Shown: positions 18,806 through 27,412 of the stretch, one piece after another | How positions within the stretch are numbered: position 1 is the stretch's first letter | Layout of the letters: each line of letters starts with the position of its first letter | From: Paenibacillus albicereus | GTDB lineage: Bacteria > Bacillota > Bacilli > Paenibacillales > Paenibacillaceae | NCBI RefSeq assembly: GCF_012676905.1 | Contig: NZ_CP051428.1 | Location: 127,501 to 191,500 of the forward strand | DNA length: 64,000 bases | Direction of reading: 5' to 3' | Position numbers and translations under genes: made by a program | The notes under the pieces: model-generated | The model's input: only the letters and a program-made list of their open reading frames with translations | What the model was told of the DNA's origin: nothing | Databases searched by the model: none

Positions 18806-18915
18806 GCGAGGGATGCGTTTTCGTCGGTCTTTTGCATCTGTCGACCAATATCTAGCTGTTCGATAATTATGATATGATCGAAAAAGACGCTGACGACAAA
18901 GGATGTGTTCCGGCG

Positions 18916-20718
18916 GTGACGTTGAAAACGAAGCTGTCCCTCTTCATTTCGTTGCTGGTCGGCCTCATGCTTCTGTTCCACCTTGCCTTCGGCGACGTGC
19001 TGATCCGCAAGGAGCTGGCGAAGCAATACGAGCGGTTCACGCAGAGCGTCGCGGATCAAACCGTGAAGCTCTTTTCGACCTACCGCTCGGACGGCCCCTC
19101 GGCGGGGGCGGGCCTGACGCCGAAGCAGCTGCTGCCGCTCGTCGTCGAGTACGAGCCGCAAGTTCTCGAGATCGGCATCTGGCGCATGACGGAAGGGCTG
19201 GCTCCGCTCCTCGTCGAAGGCAGCAGCGGCTATTTTGACGACGAGACGGGCAAGCGCTTGCTCCGCGAGAGCGCGCAAGCGATGGCGCAAGCCGAGGTGC
19301 CGGATACCGCGATCATGCGCAGCAGCTATCCGTTCACGCTCGACGGCGATTCCTATCGGATCAGCCTCGCCGTAGACCGCATCGATATCGACTCCTTGTC
19401 GGGCATCCACGCCCGGGGCGAGCTGATGGGCGCGGCCGGGATCTTTGTCGTGCTCATGGGGCTCATCTGGCTCATCATCCGCTCGGTGCTCCGTCCGCTG
19501 CGCTCGATCGTGCGCAAGGTCGAGGACGTAGCCCAGGGGCGCTTCGAAACGCCGCTTGAGGCGGAAGGAGAGGACGAGCTCGCGCAGCTGGCGAGGCGCA
19601 TCCAGGTCATGTCCCACAACCTGCTCCGGCATACCGGGGAGCTCCAGGCGGCTTCCGACGAGAACGAGCGGATCAAGGACCAGCTGGAATCGGTCTTCGA
19701 GAACACCGCCGACTCGATCGTCATCATCGGCATGGACTGCCGGCTGCTCAAGGTGAACCGCGCCTTTTGCCACATGTTCGGCTATACGGAGGAAGAAGCG
19801 CTGCGCAAGAACATCCGCGAGATCGTGCATCCGGAGCACCATGTCTTCCGGGACGGCGACCTGCGCCGCCTCGTCCAGGGAGAAGCGCTGCCTCCCGGCG
19901 AGGAGGAGTGGAGGCGCAGCAGCGGCGAGTATGTCCGCGTCAGCTCCAGCCTGAACGCGCTGCGGACCGGAACCGGGGAGGTATGGGGCTTCGTGAGCGT
20001 CGTGCGCGACATCTCTACCCGCTCCGAGATGGAGGAGCTGCTGCGCCGGTCGGAGAAGCTGACGACGGTCGGCCAGCTGGCGGCGGGCGTCGCGCACGAG
20101 ATCCGCAATCCGCTCACGACGCTGCGGGGCTTTCTCCAGCTGCAGCAGGAGACCGGCAAGCTGAGCCTGCGCCACAACGACATCATGCTCGCCGAGCTCG
20201 ACCGGATCAACCTGATCGTCGGCGAATTCCTGATCCTGGCCAAGCCGCAGGCGGCCCGGTTCCAGGTCAAGGACGTGCGCTACGTGCTCGGCGACGTCAT
20301 CTCCCTGCTCGACAGCGAGGGCCATCTGAGGAACGCTGTCTTCCATACCCGCTTCACCCGCGAGGCCTGCCTCGTCTCCTGCGAGGAGAACCAGCTCAAG
20401 CAGGTGTTCATCAACATCATCAAGAACGCGATCGAGGCGATGCCGGCCGGCGGCAACGTCACGTTCGACATCTCGTGCCCGGATGAGGACACGGTCGCGA
20501 TCTGCATTGCCGATGAGGGCGTCGGCATCCCCGAGGACATCATTCCCCGCATCGGCGACCCGTTCTTCACCGCCAAGGAGAGCGGCACGGGTCTCGGCAT
20601 CATGGTCAGCCAGCGGATCATCCAGTCGCACAAGGGGAGCATGCGAATCGCGAGCAAGCTGGGCGAAGGAACGTCGGTCACGGTGCTTTTGCCGGCATAC
20701 AAGGGTGAAGCGGACTAG
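18916..20718 (+). CDS. Membrane sensor histidine kinase (sporulation-kinase type)
   Basis: A 600-residue kinase: membrane spans at about 8-27 and 172-190 flank an extracellular sensor of some 145 residues; then HAMP (190-243), PAS (255-370), a HisKA dimerisation helix with H394 in 'VAHEIRNPLTTLRGFLQL', and an ATPase domain with 'NIIKNAIEAMPAGG', 'DEGVGIP' and 'GTGLGIMV'. This H-box is typical of the KinA-KinE group that feeds the Spo0A phosphorelay. There is no adjacent response regulator, also typical of phosphorelay kinases. The GTG at 18916 is the preferred start; an ATG at 18874 in frame lacks a ribosome binding site. The DnaA boxes and Spo0A box upstream hint at control by replication state and Spo0A. 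Confidence 0.88.
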   Translation: MTLKTKLSLFISLLVGLMLLFHLAFGDVLIRKELAKQYERFTQSVADQTVKLFSTYRSDGPSAGAGLTPKQLLPLVVEYEPQVLEIGIWRMTEGLAPLLVEGSSGYFDDETGKRLLRESAQAMAQAEVPDTAIMRSSYPFTLDGDSYRISLAVDRIDIDSLSGIHARGELMGAAGIFVVLMGLIWLIIRSVLRPLRSIVRKVEDVAQGRFETPLEAEGEDELAQLARRIQVMSHNLLRHTGELQAASDENERIKDQLESVFENTADSIVIIGMDCRLLKVNRAFCHMFGYTEEEALRKNIREIVHPEHHVFRDGDLRRLVQGEALPPGEEEWRRSSGEYVRVSSSLNALRTGTGEVWGFVSVVRDISTRSEMEELLRRSEKLTTVGQLAAGVAHEIRNPLTTLRGFLQLQQETGKLSLRHNDIMLAELDRINLIVGEFLILAKPQAARFQVKDVRYVLGDVISLLDSEGHLRNAVFHTRFTREACLVSCEENQLKQVFINIIKNAIEAMPAGGNVTFDISCPDEDTVAICIADEGVGIPEDIIPRIGDPFFTAKESGTGLGIMVSQRIIQSHKGSMRIASKLGEGTSVTVLLPAYKGEAD

Positions 20719-20792
20719 AAATATGGTACAATCAAGCCATCAGCAGCGGCGCCGGCGATGCCGAGCCGCGTGGAAGACGGGGTGTCAGCAAG

Positions 20793-21518
20793 GTGCGTAT
20801 CAACAAGTGGATTAGCGAGACCGGCTATTGCTCCCGCCGGGAGGCGGACAAGCTGGTCAGCGGCGGAGAGGTCACGATCAACGGCGAGACCGCGCTGCTC
20901 GGCAGCCAGGTGGAGGCGGGCGACGAGGTGCGCGTGAGGGGCGAGCTGCTGTCCACGCACAGCTCTCATGTATACATCGCCCTGCACAAGCCGGTCGGCA
21001 TCACGTCGACGACGGAGCTGCATGTCGAAGGCAATATCGTCGACTTCGTCGGACACAAGGAGCGGATCTTCCCGATCGGCAGGCTGGACAAGGACTCCGA
21101 GGGCCTCATCCTCATGACCAACGACGGCGACATCGTGAACCGCGTCCTCCGGGCGGAGGGCAAGCACGAAAAGGAATACATCGTCACGATCGACCGGCCG
21201 GTGACGCCCTCCTTCCTCAAAGGAATGAGCGAGGGCGTGCGCATCCTCGGCGGCATGACGCTGCCCTGCCAGGTGACGCGGGTCAGCGAGCGGGTGTTCC
21301 GCATCGTGCTGACCGAAGGCAAGAACCGGCAGATCCGGCGCATGTGCAGCGCCTTCGGCTATCGGGTGCGACGGCTGCAGCGCGTGCGCATCATGAACAT
21401 CACGCTCGGCAGCCTGCCGTCCGGCAAATGGCGCGACCTGACGCGCGAGGAGCTGCAGGAGCTGTTCTCGGAGCTGAGCTACGAGCCGTCGCCGCCCGCC
21501 GGACGTCCCGGCCCGTAA
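20793..21518 (+). CDS. rluF: 23S rRNA pseudouridine synthase RluF-like
   Basis: A 241-residue RsuA-family enzyme that converts a uridine in 23S rRNA (U2604 in E. coli RluF) to pseudouridine. Residues 1-48 are an S4 RNA-binding domain ('MRINKWISETGYCSRREADKLV'). The catalytic Asp99 lies in 'GRLDKDSEGL', and 'KPVGITSTTE' is the RluF variant of the family motif. The start is GTG with 'ggggtg' (20779-20784) before it. An extended -10, TGG-TACAAT (20724-20732), lies just after the kinase stop, so it may have its own promoter. Confidence 0.93.
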   Translation: MRINKWISETGYCSRREADKLVSGGEVTINGETALLGSQVEAGDEVRVRGELLSTHSSHVYIALHKPVGITSTTELHVEGNIVDFVGHKERIFPIGRLDKDSEGLILMTNDGDIVNRVLRAEGKHEKEYIVTIDRPVTPSFLKGMSEGVRILGGMTLPCQVTRVSERVFRIVLTEGKNRQIRRMCSAFGYRVRRLQRVRIMNITLGSLPSGKWRDLTREELQELFSELSYEPSPPAGRPGP

Positions 21519-21570
21519 GCCCGCAGTCAGCTGCCGGATCGGCATCCGTGCCGGACGCAATGAAAAGCAA

Positions 21571-21611
21571 AAGCCCCGCTTCCCTGTATGACAGGAGAAG
21601 CGGGGCTTTTT
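21571..21611. terminator. Bidirectional terminator between rluF and motB
   Basis: Arms agccccgctt and aagcggggct (21572-21581 with 21599-21608) carry an inner pair, with A's before and T's after, so it can terminate both converging genes. A small inner helix cctgt/acagg extends it. Confidence 0.93.
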
Positions 21612-21620
21612 ACGGCTGCG

Positions 21621-22472
21621 TCAGTTGAAGCCGGCAGAGATCATCTGAGCGGCGGACGGCTGGCCGTAGTTGCGGATGATCGACACCTCGACGCGGCGGT
21701 TCTTGGCCCGGCCCGCATCGGTCTCGTTGTCGGCGATCGGCTCGTACTCGCCGTTGCCGACGGCGCTGAAGCGCTTCGGATCGAGCTTGTCGTTATGAAG
21801 CAGCACGTCCATGAACCGGACGGCGCGCATCGTGCTCAAATCCCAGTTGGAGCGGAATTCGGCGTTGGAGATCGGCCGGTTGTCCGTATGGCCCGACACC
21901 ATGACCTCGTAGTTCGGGTACTTCTGCAGAATGCCGGCGATGTAGGTGCCGAGCTGCTCGGCCTCCGGCTTGATCGTCGCGCTGCCCGACGAGAACAGCG
22001 CCTTGTCGCTGATTGTAATCATGAGCTGGGACTGGTTGAGCTTGGTGTCCAGCGAGGTGCTGAGGCCCTTGTCCTTGATGTACTGGTCGACCTGCTTCTT
22101 GAGCTTCTCCAGGTCCTCCTGCTCCTTGCGCATGAGCTCCTGCAACGCCTTGTCCAGGTTCGCGGCAGTGACTTGCTGGGGAGTCGTCGAGCTCTCCGAC
22201 TGTGCGTCCTTGGCGCCCTGCTCCTTGGTCTTCTCGTCGGCGACCATCGCTTGGGAGTCGATCGACTTGTAGCTCTCGAGCACGCCGTTGCCGCCGCTCA
22301 GGGCGACGTTGAACGCGCGGCTCATCTCCTCGAACTTCTTGGCGTCGACGCTGCTGGAGGCGTAGAGGACGATGAACAGCGCCAGCAGCAGCGTCAGCAG
22401 GTCGGCATAGGGGATGAGCCAGGATTCGTCCACATGCTCCTCATGCTCTTCGTGCTTATGCTTCTTGCTCAA
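21621..22472 (-). CDS. motB: Flagellar motor stator protein MotB
   Basis: MotB anchors the stator to peptidoglycan and forms the ion channel with MotA. The 283-residue protein has a charged His/Glu/Lys N-terminus, one membrane span with the ion-binding Asp24 ('PYADLLTLLLALFIVLYA'), a charged helical linker, and an OmpA-like peptidoglycan-binding domain with 'SGHTDNRPISNAEFRSNWDLSTMRA'. It overlaps motA by 17 bases. Whether it uses H+ or Na+ cannot be read. Confidence 0.95.
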   Translation of the reverse strand: MSKKHKHEEHEEHVDESWLIPYADLLTLLLALFIVLYASSSVDAKKFEEMSRAFNVALSGGNGVLESYKSIDSQAMVADEKTKEQGAKDAQSESSTTPQQVTAANLDKALQELMRKEQEDLEKLKKQVDQYIKDKGLSTSLDTKLNQSQLMITISDKALFSSGSATIKPEAEQLGTYIAGILQKYPNYEVMVSGHTDNRPISNAEFRSNWDLSTMRAVRFMDVLLHNDKLDPKRFSAVGNGEYEPIADNETDAGRAKNRRVEVSIIRNYGQPSAAQMISAGFN

Positions 22473-23259
22473 TCAGCTTCCCTTCTTTCGATTCCTGCAT
22501 TTGGAGGCGTTCCTTCGGCGAGAGGTAGACGGACAGCTTCTGGTTGATGGCGATCGTCGAGACGCCCGACTGGATCGAGAGCAGCCCTTCGACCATCATC
22601 AGCTTGATCTGCGACTCCCGCTTGGAGATGCGCTTGAGCTTGTTGGCGATCGGGTGCCAGAGCACGTAGCCGGTGAAAATGCCGAGCAGCGTCGCGATGA
22701 ACGCTCCTGCGATCGCATGCGCGAGCTTGGTCATGTCGCTCATGTCCGACAGGGCAGCGATCAGGCCGACGACGGCCCCGAGCACGCCGAGCGTCGGCGC
22801 GTAGGTGCCCGCCTGCGTGAACAGCAGGGCGCCGGCCTTATGCCGCTCCTCCATCGCGCTGATGTCCTCGAGCAGCACGTCGCGGACGAAGTCCTGGTCG
22901 TTGCCGTCGATGACCATGCGCATGCCGTTCTTGAGGAACGGATCCTCGATCTCCTCGACCTTCGCTTCGAGGGCGAGCAGGCCCTCGCGGCGCGTGATGC
23001 TTGCCCAATCCGCGAACATGGAGATGAGCTCCTGGCGGCTGACCAGCTTCGGGCTGATGAACGTCAGCTTGAGCAGCGTCGGGAATTTGAGAATCTCGTT
23101 CATCGGGAAGCCGATGAAGAGGGAGGCGAACGTGCCGACGATGATAATCATGAAGGCGGCCGGGTTGGCCAAGTTATAAAGCGGCGCTCCCTTGAGCACC
23201 ATGCCGACGAGAACGGCGGCAAGGCCGAGTACGATACCGATGAATGTTGACTTTTCCAT
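22456..23259 (-). CDS. motA: Flagellar motor stator protein MotA
   Basis: MotA supplies the four-helix membrane and cytoplasmic torque part of the stator. The 267-residue protein has spans near 5-20, 33-50, 150-170 and 185-205 and the cytoplasmic 'RREGLLALEAKVEEIEDPFLKNGMRMVIDGND' loop that contacts FliG. 'GAVVGLIAAL' and 'GAFIATLLGIFTGYVL' are typical. It is the first gene of motAB, controlled from a sigma-D-like promoter. Confidence 0.95.
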   Translation of the reverse strand: MEKSTFIGIVLGLAAVLVGMVLKGAPLYNLANPAAFMIIIVGTFASLFIGFPMNEILKFPTLLKLTFISPKLVSRQELISMFADWASITRREGLLALEAKVEEIEDPFLKNGMRMVIDGNDQDFVRDVLLEDISAMEERHKAGALLFTQAGTYAPTLGVLGAVVGLIAALSDMSDMTKLAHAIAGAFIATLLGIFTGYVLWHPIANKLKRISKRESQIKLMMVEGLLSIQSGVSTIAINQKLSVYLSPKERLQMQESKEGKLIEQEA

Positions 23260-23338
23260 AATGCACCCCGTCCAATCTGAAGATGAGGGATAGCGGCAGG
23301 CCGGCAGGCTTTCCGCTGCTTGGTCCCGTTTCCCCTAT

Positions 23339-23366
23339 ATATCGACTCCCCCTTGAGGGGAGATTA
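23339..23366 (-). promoter_or_regulatory. Sigma-D-like promoter of motAB
   Basis: On the minus strand TAAT (23363-23366), a 16-base spacer and GTCGATAT (23339-23346) match the motility sigma factor pattern TAAA-n15-GCCGATAT closely. It lies about 80 bases before motA, where such promoters are expected. Confidence 0.7.
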
Positions 23367-23470
23367 GAGAAATTTTTGCAGAACCATAGTCACATTGCGT
23401 TAGAAGTTGACATAACCGTGTACAATAGAGCCATGAAGCTGCGGAAGGAAAAGGAAGGACGGGATGACGG

Positions 23471-23764
23471 ATGGGCGTCAGGCATGCGAGGGAATACAAG
23501 GACATTCTGGATGATCTGACCGACGCGGTGAGCGCGATACGCGACTCGTACTCGTTTTTCGAGATGACGGGGGAAGAGTGGGGCGAGCTCGGGGATCAGG
23601 AGAAGCGGGAAGTGATGGAGGCGCTGGCCGACGACGTGTTTTACGGCCTCGGCGAGGAGCCCGTGCTGCATGTCGGAGAGGGCGTCGTCGCCTACAAGCC
23701 CAAGTTCCACGTCATCGAAGTCATGGTCGACGGCAAGGAAGCGCGGATCGTCCGCCTCATCTGA
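23471..23764 (+). CDS. Small conserved hypothetical protein
   Basis: A 97-residue acidic soluble protein. The first half is helical ('YKDILDDLTDAVSAIRDSYSFFEMTGEEWGELGDQEKREVMEALADDVFYGLG') and the second half is beta-rich ('VVAYKPKFHVIEVMVDGKEARIVRLI'). I recognise no motif or family. A G/A-rich stretch ('ggaaggacggga') precedes the ATG, and a terminator follows the stop. It is divergent from motAB across about 210 bases. Confidence 0.7.
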   Translation: MGVRHAREYKDILDDLTDAVSAIRDSYSFFEMTGEEWGELGDQEKREVMEALADDVFYGLGEEPVLHVGEGVVAYKPKFHVIEVMVDGKEARIVRLI

Positions 23765-23793
23765 GGCGGAGCGCCGGCGCCGCAGCAAACGGA

Positions 23794-23827
23794 AGGCCGC
23801 TGCCCTCGGGGGGTCAGCGGCCTTTTT
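23794..23827 (+). terminator. Terminator after the 97-residue gene
   Basis: Arms aggccgctg and cagcggcct (23794-23802 with 23815-23823) followed by four T. The 3' arm overlaps the stop of the convergent acetyltransferase gene. Confidence 0.85.
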
Positions 23828-24320
23828 GGTACGCCATGCAGTAGAAGGGCTGCGGCCCGTCCGGCGTGCCCCGCTCGTACTGGTCGGTCACGCGGAAGCC
23901 GGCTTTCTCGTAGGCGCGGCGGGCGCGCACGTTCCACAGCAGCACCTCGAGGTCGATCTCGTCCTCCGGCTTGCGGCGGCGCGCCTCGCGCACGAGCAGC
24001 CGGACGAACGAGGGCCCGATGCCGTCTCCGCACAGGTCCGGACGCATCGCCAGGCCGAGGCGGGTGACGCCGACGATCGGGAAGAACTGGGCATAGCCCA
24101 TCAGCTCTCCGTCCTCCGGATCGATGACGGCCGCATACTGCTCCCGGCGCAGCTTGGGATCGCCGAACTCGATCTCGAGCTTGCGGAGCGTCTCCCATGA
24201 ATCGTTGTCGTACACGTCGTAGGGCGGCTTGTACCGCCAGCGGCACACCTCCTCGGCATGCTCCTCGGTCATGGGGACGACCTGCCAGGCGGCGGCGGAA
24301 TCGAACGGATCGATGGTCAT
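23814..24320 (-). CDS. GNAT-family N-acetyltransferase
   Basis: A 168-residue acetyl-CoA-dependent acyltransferase. The acetyl-CoA binding strand-loop-helix is 'LGLAMRPDLCGDGIGPSFVRLLVREARRR' (about 89-117), and the C-terminal 'LEVLLWNVRARRAYEKAGFRVTDQYERGTPDG' is the usual GNAT motif B. Its N-terminal 'WRYKPPYDVYDND' segment occurs in a common GNAT subgroup of Firmicutes. The substrate is unknown. It stands alone between converging and diverging genes. Confidence 0.88.
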   Translation of the reverse strand: MTIDPFDSAAAWQVVPMTEEHAEEVCRWRYKPPYDVYDNDSWETLRKLEIEFGDPKLRREQYAAVIDPEDGELMGYAQFFPIVGVTRLGLAMRPDLCGDGIGPSFVRLLVREARRRKPEDEIDLEVLLWNVRARRAYEKAGFRVTDQYERGTPDGPQPFYCMAYQKGR

Positions 24321-24470
24321 GGAAGCTCCTCTCCGGCGCCGCGCGCCTGTCCGTTGTTCGTAGAATAGCCATCTTCGGACAAGGCCATTATACCATTCCG
24401 GTTCCGGGTCATGGTAAAATAGGAAGCACTGGAATCAACCTACTTCAACGAATCCATCCAAGGAGCCGCG

Positions 24471-25796
24471 ATGCGTAAACTGATTCTGCTCGGTTGTCTA
24501 TCCTATTTCGTCATCGGCCTGGCCCATGTGGTCGCCGGGGCGCTGCTGGAGCCGGTCATGGCCAACTATGACCTCAGCTACGGCGCGGCCGGCCAATGGA
24601 TCACGAATCAATTCCTCGGCTTCCTCCTGGGCGTGCTCGCCGCTCCTGCGATCACGTCGCGGATCGGACGCAGGAGCGGCCTCGTGCTGGCGCTCGGGTT
24701 CCTGACGGCGGCGGAGGCGATCTACAGCATGCTGCCTCCATGGGACGTCATCCTCGTCGCCGCGCCGGTCGCCGGATTCGGCTTCGGCATGACCGAGGCG
24801 GTCGTCGGGGCGCTCATCCTGGACGTATTCTCCCGAGGCAAGGCTTCGGTCATGGGCTGGCTGGAGGTCGCCTTCGGCGCCGGCGCGCTCGCCATGCCGG
24901 CGCTGGCGGCGCTGCTCATCCGGGACGGCATCTGGATGATGAGCTTCCCGGTGCTGACCGCGCTCGCCGGCATCTCGATGCTACTCTGGATGACGCTGTC
25001 GTTCGGCTCGGCCGACGAGGCCGTCGCCTACGCGCCGCGCGCGGCAGCGCCCGCGGACGCTTCGCCGGACGCGCGGGCTACCGCTGCGGCCGCCCGCGAG
25101 TCGGACGATCCGGTCGCGGCGCCCGGGCTGGACGGGCCCGCGGCCGTACCGGCCGCAGGCGGGTCGCTGGCGGCTGCCGAGAGCGGAGCCTCCGCCGCCG
25201 GCCGCGGCTGGCTCGGCTACGGCCGCGGCGCGTGGCCGCTGCTCGCGGTCGGGATGGCCTTCTTCTTCCTCTATGTCGGGCTGGAGATGGTGTTCGCCAA
25301 CTACCTGCCCTCCATCATGACGAACGGGTCGGGCGTCGGCGACGCGGAGGCTTCGGCCGTGCTCAGCCTGTTCTGGGCGACGATGGTCGCCGGACGGCTG
25401 CTGATCGGCTTCGCCACGCGCGCGGCGGGCTACCGCGTGTACCTGCTCGGCTCCGTCGTCTCGACGCTGGCGGCGCTCGTGCTGCTGGCAAGCGCGGGCA
25501 CCCTCACCTGGACGCTCGTGCTCGTGGCGCTGGCAGGCTTCTGCATGGCCGGCATCTTCGCGGTCGCGCTCATCTACGTCAACGAGCGGCTGCCGGGCAT
25601 GACCGACCGGACGACGAGCCTGCTCGTCGCCTGCGGCGGCCTGGGCGGCGCGATCTTCCCCAAGCTGGGCGGATGGCTGTTCGACCTGTACGGCTGGCAG
25701 CGGCTGCTGCAGCTGACGGCGGTCATGGGAGCCGTGCTGCTCGTGCTGCTGCTCGTGCTGCTGGCGATGCGCGGCCGCCGGACGGCAGAGGCGTAG
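24471..25796 (+). CDS. MFS transporter
   Basis: A 441-residue major facilitator with twelve predicted spans. The loop after span 2 reads 'SRIGRRSGLVLAL', the MFS motif A region. The two halves are joined by an unusually long hydrophilic central loop of about 60 residues (about 183-245) made almost only of Ala, Pro, Asp, Gly and Ser. The overall look is that of the FHS/fucose-permease-like branch, suggesting sugar or small-metabolite transport, but the substrate is unknown. An extended -10 TGG-TAAAAT (24412-24420) precedes it. Confidence 0.85.
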   Translation: MRKLILLGCLSYFVIGLAHVVAGALLEPVMANYDLSYGAAGQWITNQFLGFLLGVLAAPAITSRIGRRSGLVLALGFLTAAEAIYSMLPPWDVILVAAPVAGFGFGMTEAVVGALILDVFSRGKASVMGWLEVAFGAGALAMPALAALLIRDGIWMMSFPVLTALAGISMLLWMTLSFGSADEAVAYAPRAAAPADASPDARATAAAARESDDPVAAPGLDGPAAVPAAGGSLAAAESGASAAGRGWLGYGRGAWPLLAVGMAFFFLYVGLEMVFANYLPSIMTNGSGVGDAEASAVLSLFWATMVAGRLLIGFATRAAGYRVYLLGSVVSTLAALVLLASAGTLTWTLVLVALAGFCMAGIFAVALIYVNERLPGMTDRTTSLLVACGGLGGAIFPKLGGWLFDLYGWQRLLQLTAVMGAVLLVLLLVLLAMRGRRTAEA

Positions 25797-25876
25797 CTGG
25801 AGCGAGGCCGCTGCCTCAGCTCGTGCAGCGAGCTTGAAGTCCGATCCTCACACCCATCAAGCAGGAGGCGAGGCAC

Positions 25877-26917
25877 ATGATGAATCAACCGAATCCGATC
25901 GTATCGATGAACTGGCTGCTCGCCCGCATGTACGAGCCCGATCTCGTCATCGCGGACTGCCGGTTCGCGCTCGGCAAGCCCGAGTCCGGCCGCGAGGCCT
26001 ATGAGGCGGCGCATGTTCCGGGCGCCGTCTACCTGGACCTGGAGCAGGATCTGTCCGCTCCGGTCGGCGAGCACGGCGGCCGTCATCCGCTTCCGCAGCC
26101 GGCTGCGCTGGAGGCGGCGCTGCGCCGCGCGGGCATCGGCCCGCACAGCCGCGTCGTCGCCTACGACGATCAGGGCGGCGCGATGGCGTCGCGCCTCTGG
26201 TGGCTGCTGCGCTGGCTCGGCCATGACGCGGTCTATGTGATGGACCAAGGCTTTGCCGCCTGGCAGGCGGCCGGTTATCCGGTCACGGACGCGACGCGCG
26301 TCGTCGTGCCGGGAGCGTTCCAGGCGCGCGTGCGGCCGGAGCTGCTGGCGGACGTGGACGACGTGCGCGCCGCCTCGCGGGCTGCGGAGCCGGCGGCATG
26401 GTCCGCCGCTGGCGGCTCGGCGGCAGAGGCCGTCAAGCCGCGCAGCCTGCCGCTGCTGGACCGGCTGAGCGCCGAAGCGTCGCTCGTCGACGGCCTCGAT
26501 GCCGCCTTCGGCAGCGTCGACGAGCCGGACGCGGCCGATGCTCCGGCGTCCGGGAAGCCCGCGCCGCTGCTGATCGACTCGCGCGAGCCGCGCCGCTATG
26601 CGGGGCTCGAGGAGCCGATCGACCGCGCGGCCGGGCATATCCCTGGCGCGGTCAACCGCTTCTGGAAGGGCGTCTTGAACGACGACGGCCGCTGGAAGAG
26701 CGGCGACGACCTCGCCGCCGCGCTGGACGGCATCCCGCAGGACCGCGAGCTGATCGTCTACTGCGGCTCCGGCGTGACCGCCTGCCCGAACGTGCTCGCC
26801 CTGCAAGCCGCTGGGTACGGCAATGTGAAGCTGTACGCGGGAAGCTGGAGCGATTGGATTTCTTATCGCGAGAATCCGATTGCGGCGGGAGACGAGGAGA
26901 AGCCGAGAGAACAATAG
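25877..26917 (+). CDS. Sulfurtransferase with two rhodanese domains
   Basis: A 346-residue tandem rhodanese. The inactive N-terminal domain spans about 10-145 and the catalytic domain about 215-335, with Cys296 in the loop 'CGSGVTAC'. That loop is the 3-mercaptopyruvate type (CG[S/T]GVTA) rather than the thiosulfate type (CRKGVTA), so it probably transfers sulfur from 3-mercaptopyruvate. The domains are separated by an Ala/Asp/Pro-rich insert of about 50 residues, longer than usual. 'gcaggaggcg' precedes the ATG. It has its own terminator. Confidence 0.92.
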   Translation: MMNQPNPIVSMNWLLARMYEPDLVIADCRFALGKPESGREAYEAAHVPGAVYLDLEQDLSAPVGEHGGRHPLPQPAALEAALRRAGIGPHSRVVAYDDQGGAMASRLWWLLRWLGHDAVYVMDQGFAAWQAAGYPVTDATRVVVPGAFQARVRPELLADVDDVRAASRAAEPAAWSAAGGSAAEAVKPRSLPLLDRLSAEASLVDGLDAAFGSVDEPDAADAPASGKPAPLLIDSREPRRYAGLEEPIDRAAGHIPGAVNRFWKGVLNDDGRWKSGDDLAAALDGIPQDRELIVYCGSGVTACPNVLALQAAGYGNVKLYAGSWSDWISYRENPIAAGDEEKPREQ

Positions 26918-26928
26918 CCGGTTGCACC

Positions 26929-26976
26929 AAAAAAGACATCGTCATGCGGCTTATGGGCCCGTGGCGATGTCTTTTT
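26929..26976 (+). terminator. Terminator after sulfurtransferase gene
   Basis: Arms aaaagacatcg and cgatgtctttt pair (about 26931-26941 with 26964-26974) around a 22-base loop that itself folds, followed by T's; A's before it allow bidirectional action. Confidence 0.85.
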
Positions 26977-27019
26977 CATGCCTGACTGGACGCTGCCGAT
27001 CTGGTTCTTCCCCATGGAA

Positions 27020-27300
27020 TTAAAAGCGGCCGATTGCGATAACTACCGTTAAGATAAAAAAGATCACGTTCACGCCGATTTCTCGATATTCCTTGCGGGC
27101 AAGATGAAAGAAGGCGCCGAGAAGAACAATCGCAGCAAGTCCTGCTGCGGCAATGGGCGTCAATAGAGGCGCGATAGTCAACGCTTGTGGCAGAATGAGT
27201 CCGAGCGCCCTGCCAATTCTGCGACTCCGATCAAGACGACGAGCATTTTGGGGACGTCTTTCACCCACCTCCAATTGGTGGGAAATGATCTCCGACTATG
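27020..27300 (-). pseudogene. DoxX-like membrane protein, frameshifted and truncated
   Basis: On the minus strand two overlapping frames together encode the C-terminal two thirds of a DoxX-like protein. One gives 'VKDVPKMLVVLIGVAELAG' and the other continues as 'ALGLILPQALTIAPLLTPIAAAGLAAIVLLGAFFHLARKEY..VIAIGRF'. Inserting one base in the GGG run near 27216-27222 restores the frame at 'ELAG-ALGLILP'. No convincing N-terminal membrane helix is found upstream, so the 5' end is also missing. Either a decayed gene or a sequencing error plus truncation. Confidence 0.75.
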
Positions 27301-27412
27301 GCAAAGGCCTAAGTACCGTGCTGCGGGCATTGAACGATTGGGGAGCCGCCCATATGGAGCATATGGAGAAGCGGTATGGAGTACCCACGACCGACGAAAA
27401 GGAGTCTCGATC

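Noticed and set aside
23407-23426. TTGACA and TACAAT before the 97-residue gene as a promoter
   Set aside because: The spacing is only eight bases, and no alternative -35 fits well.
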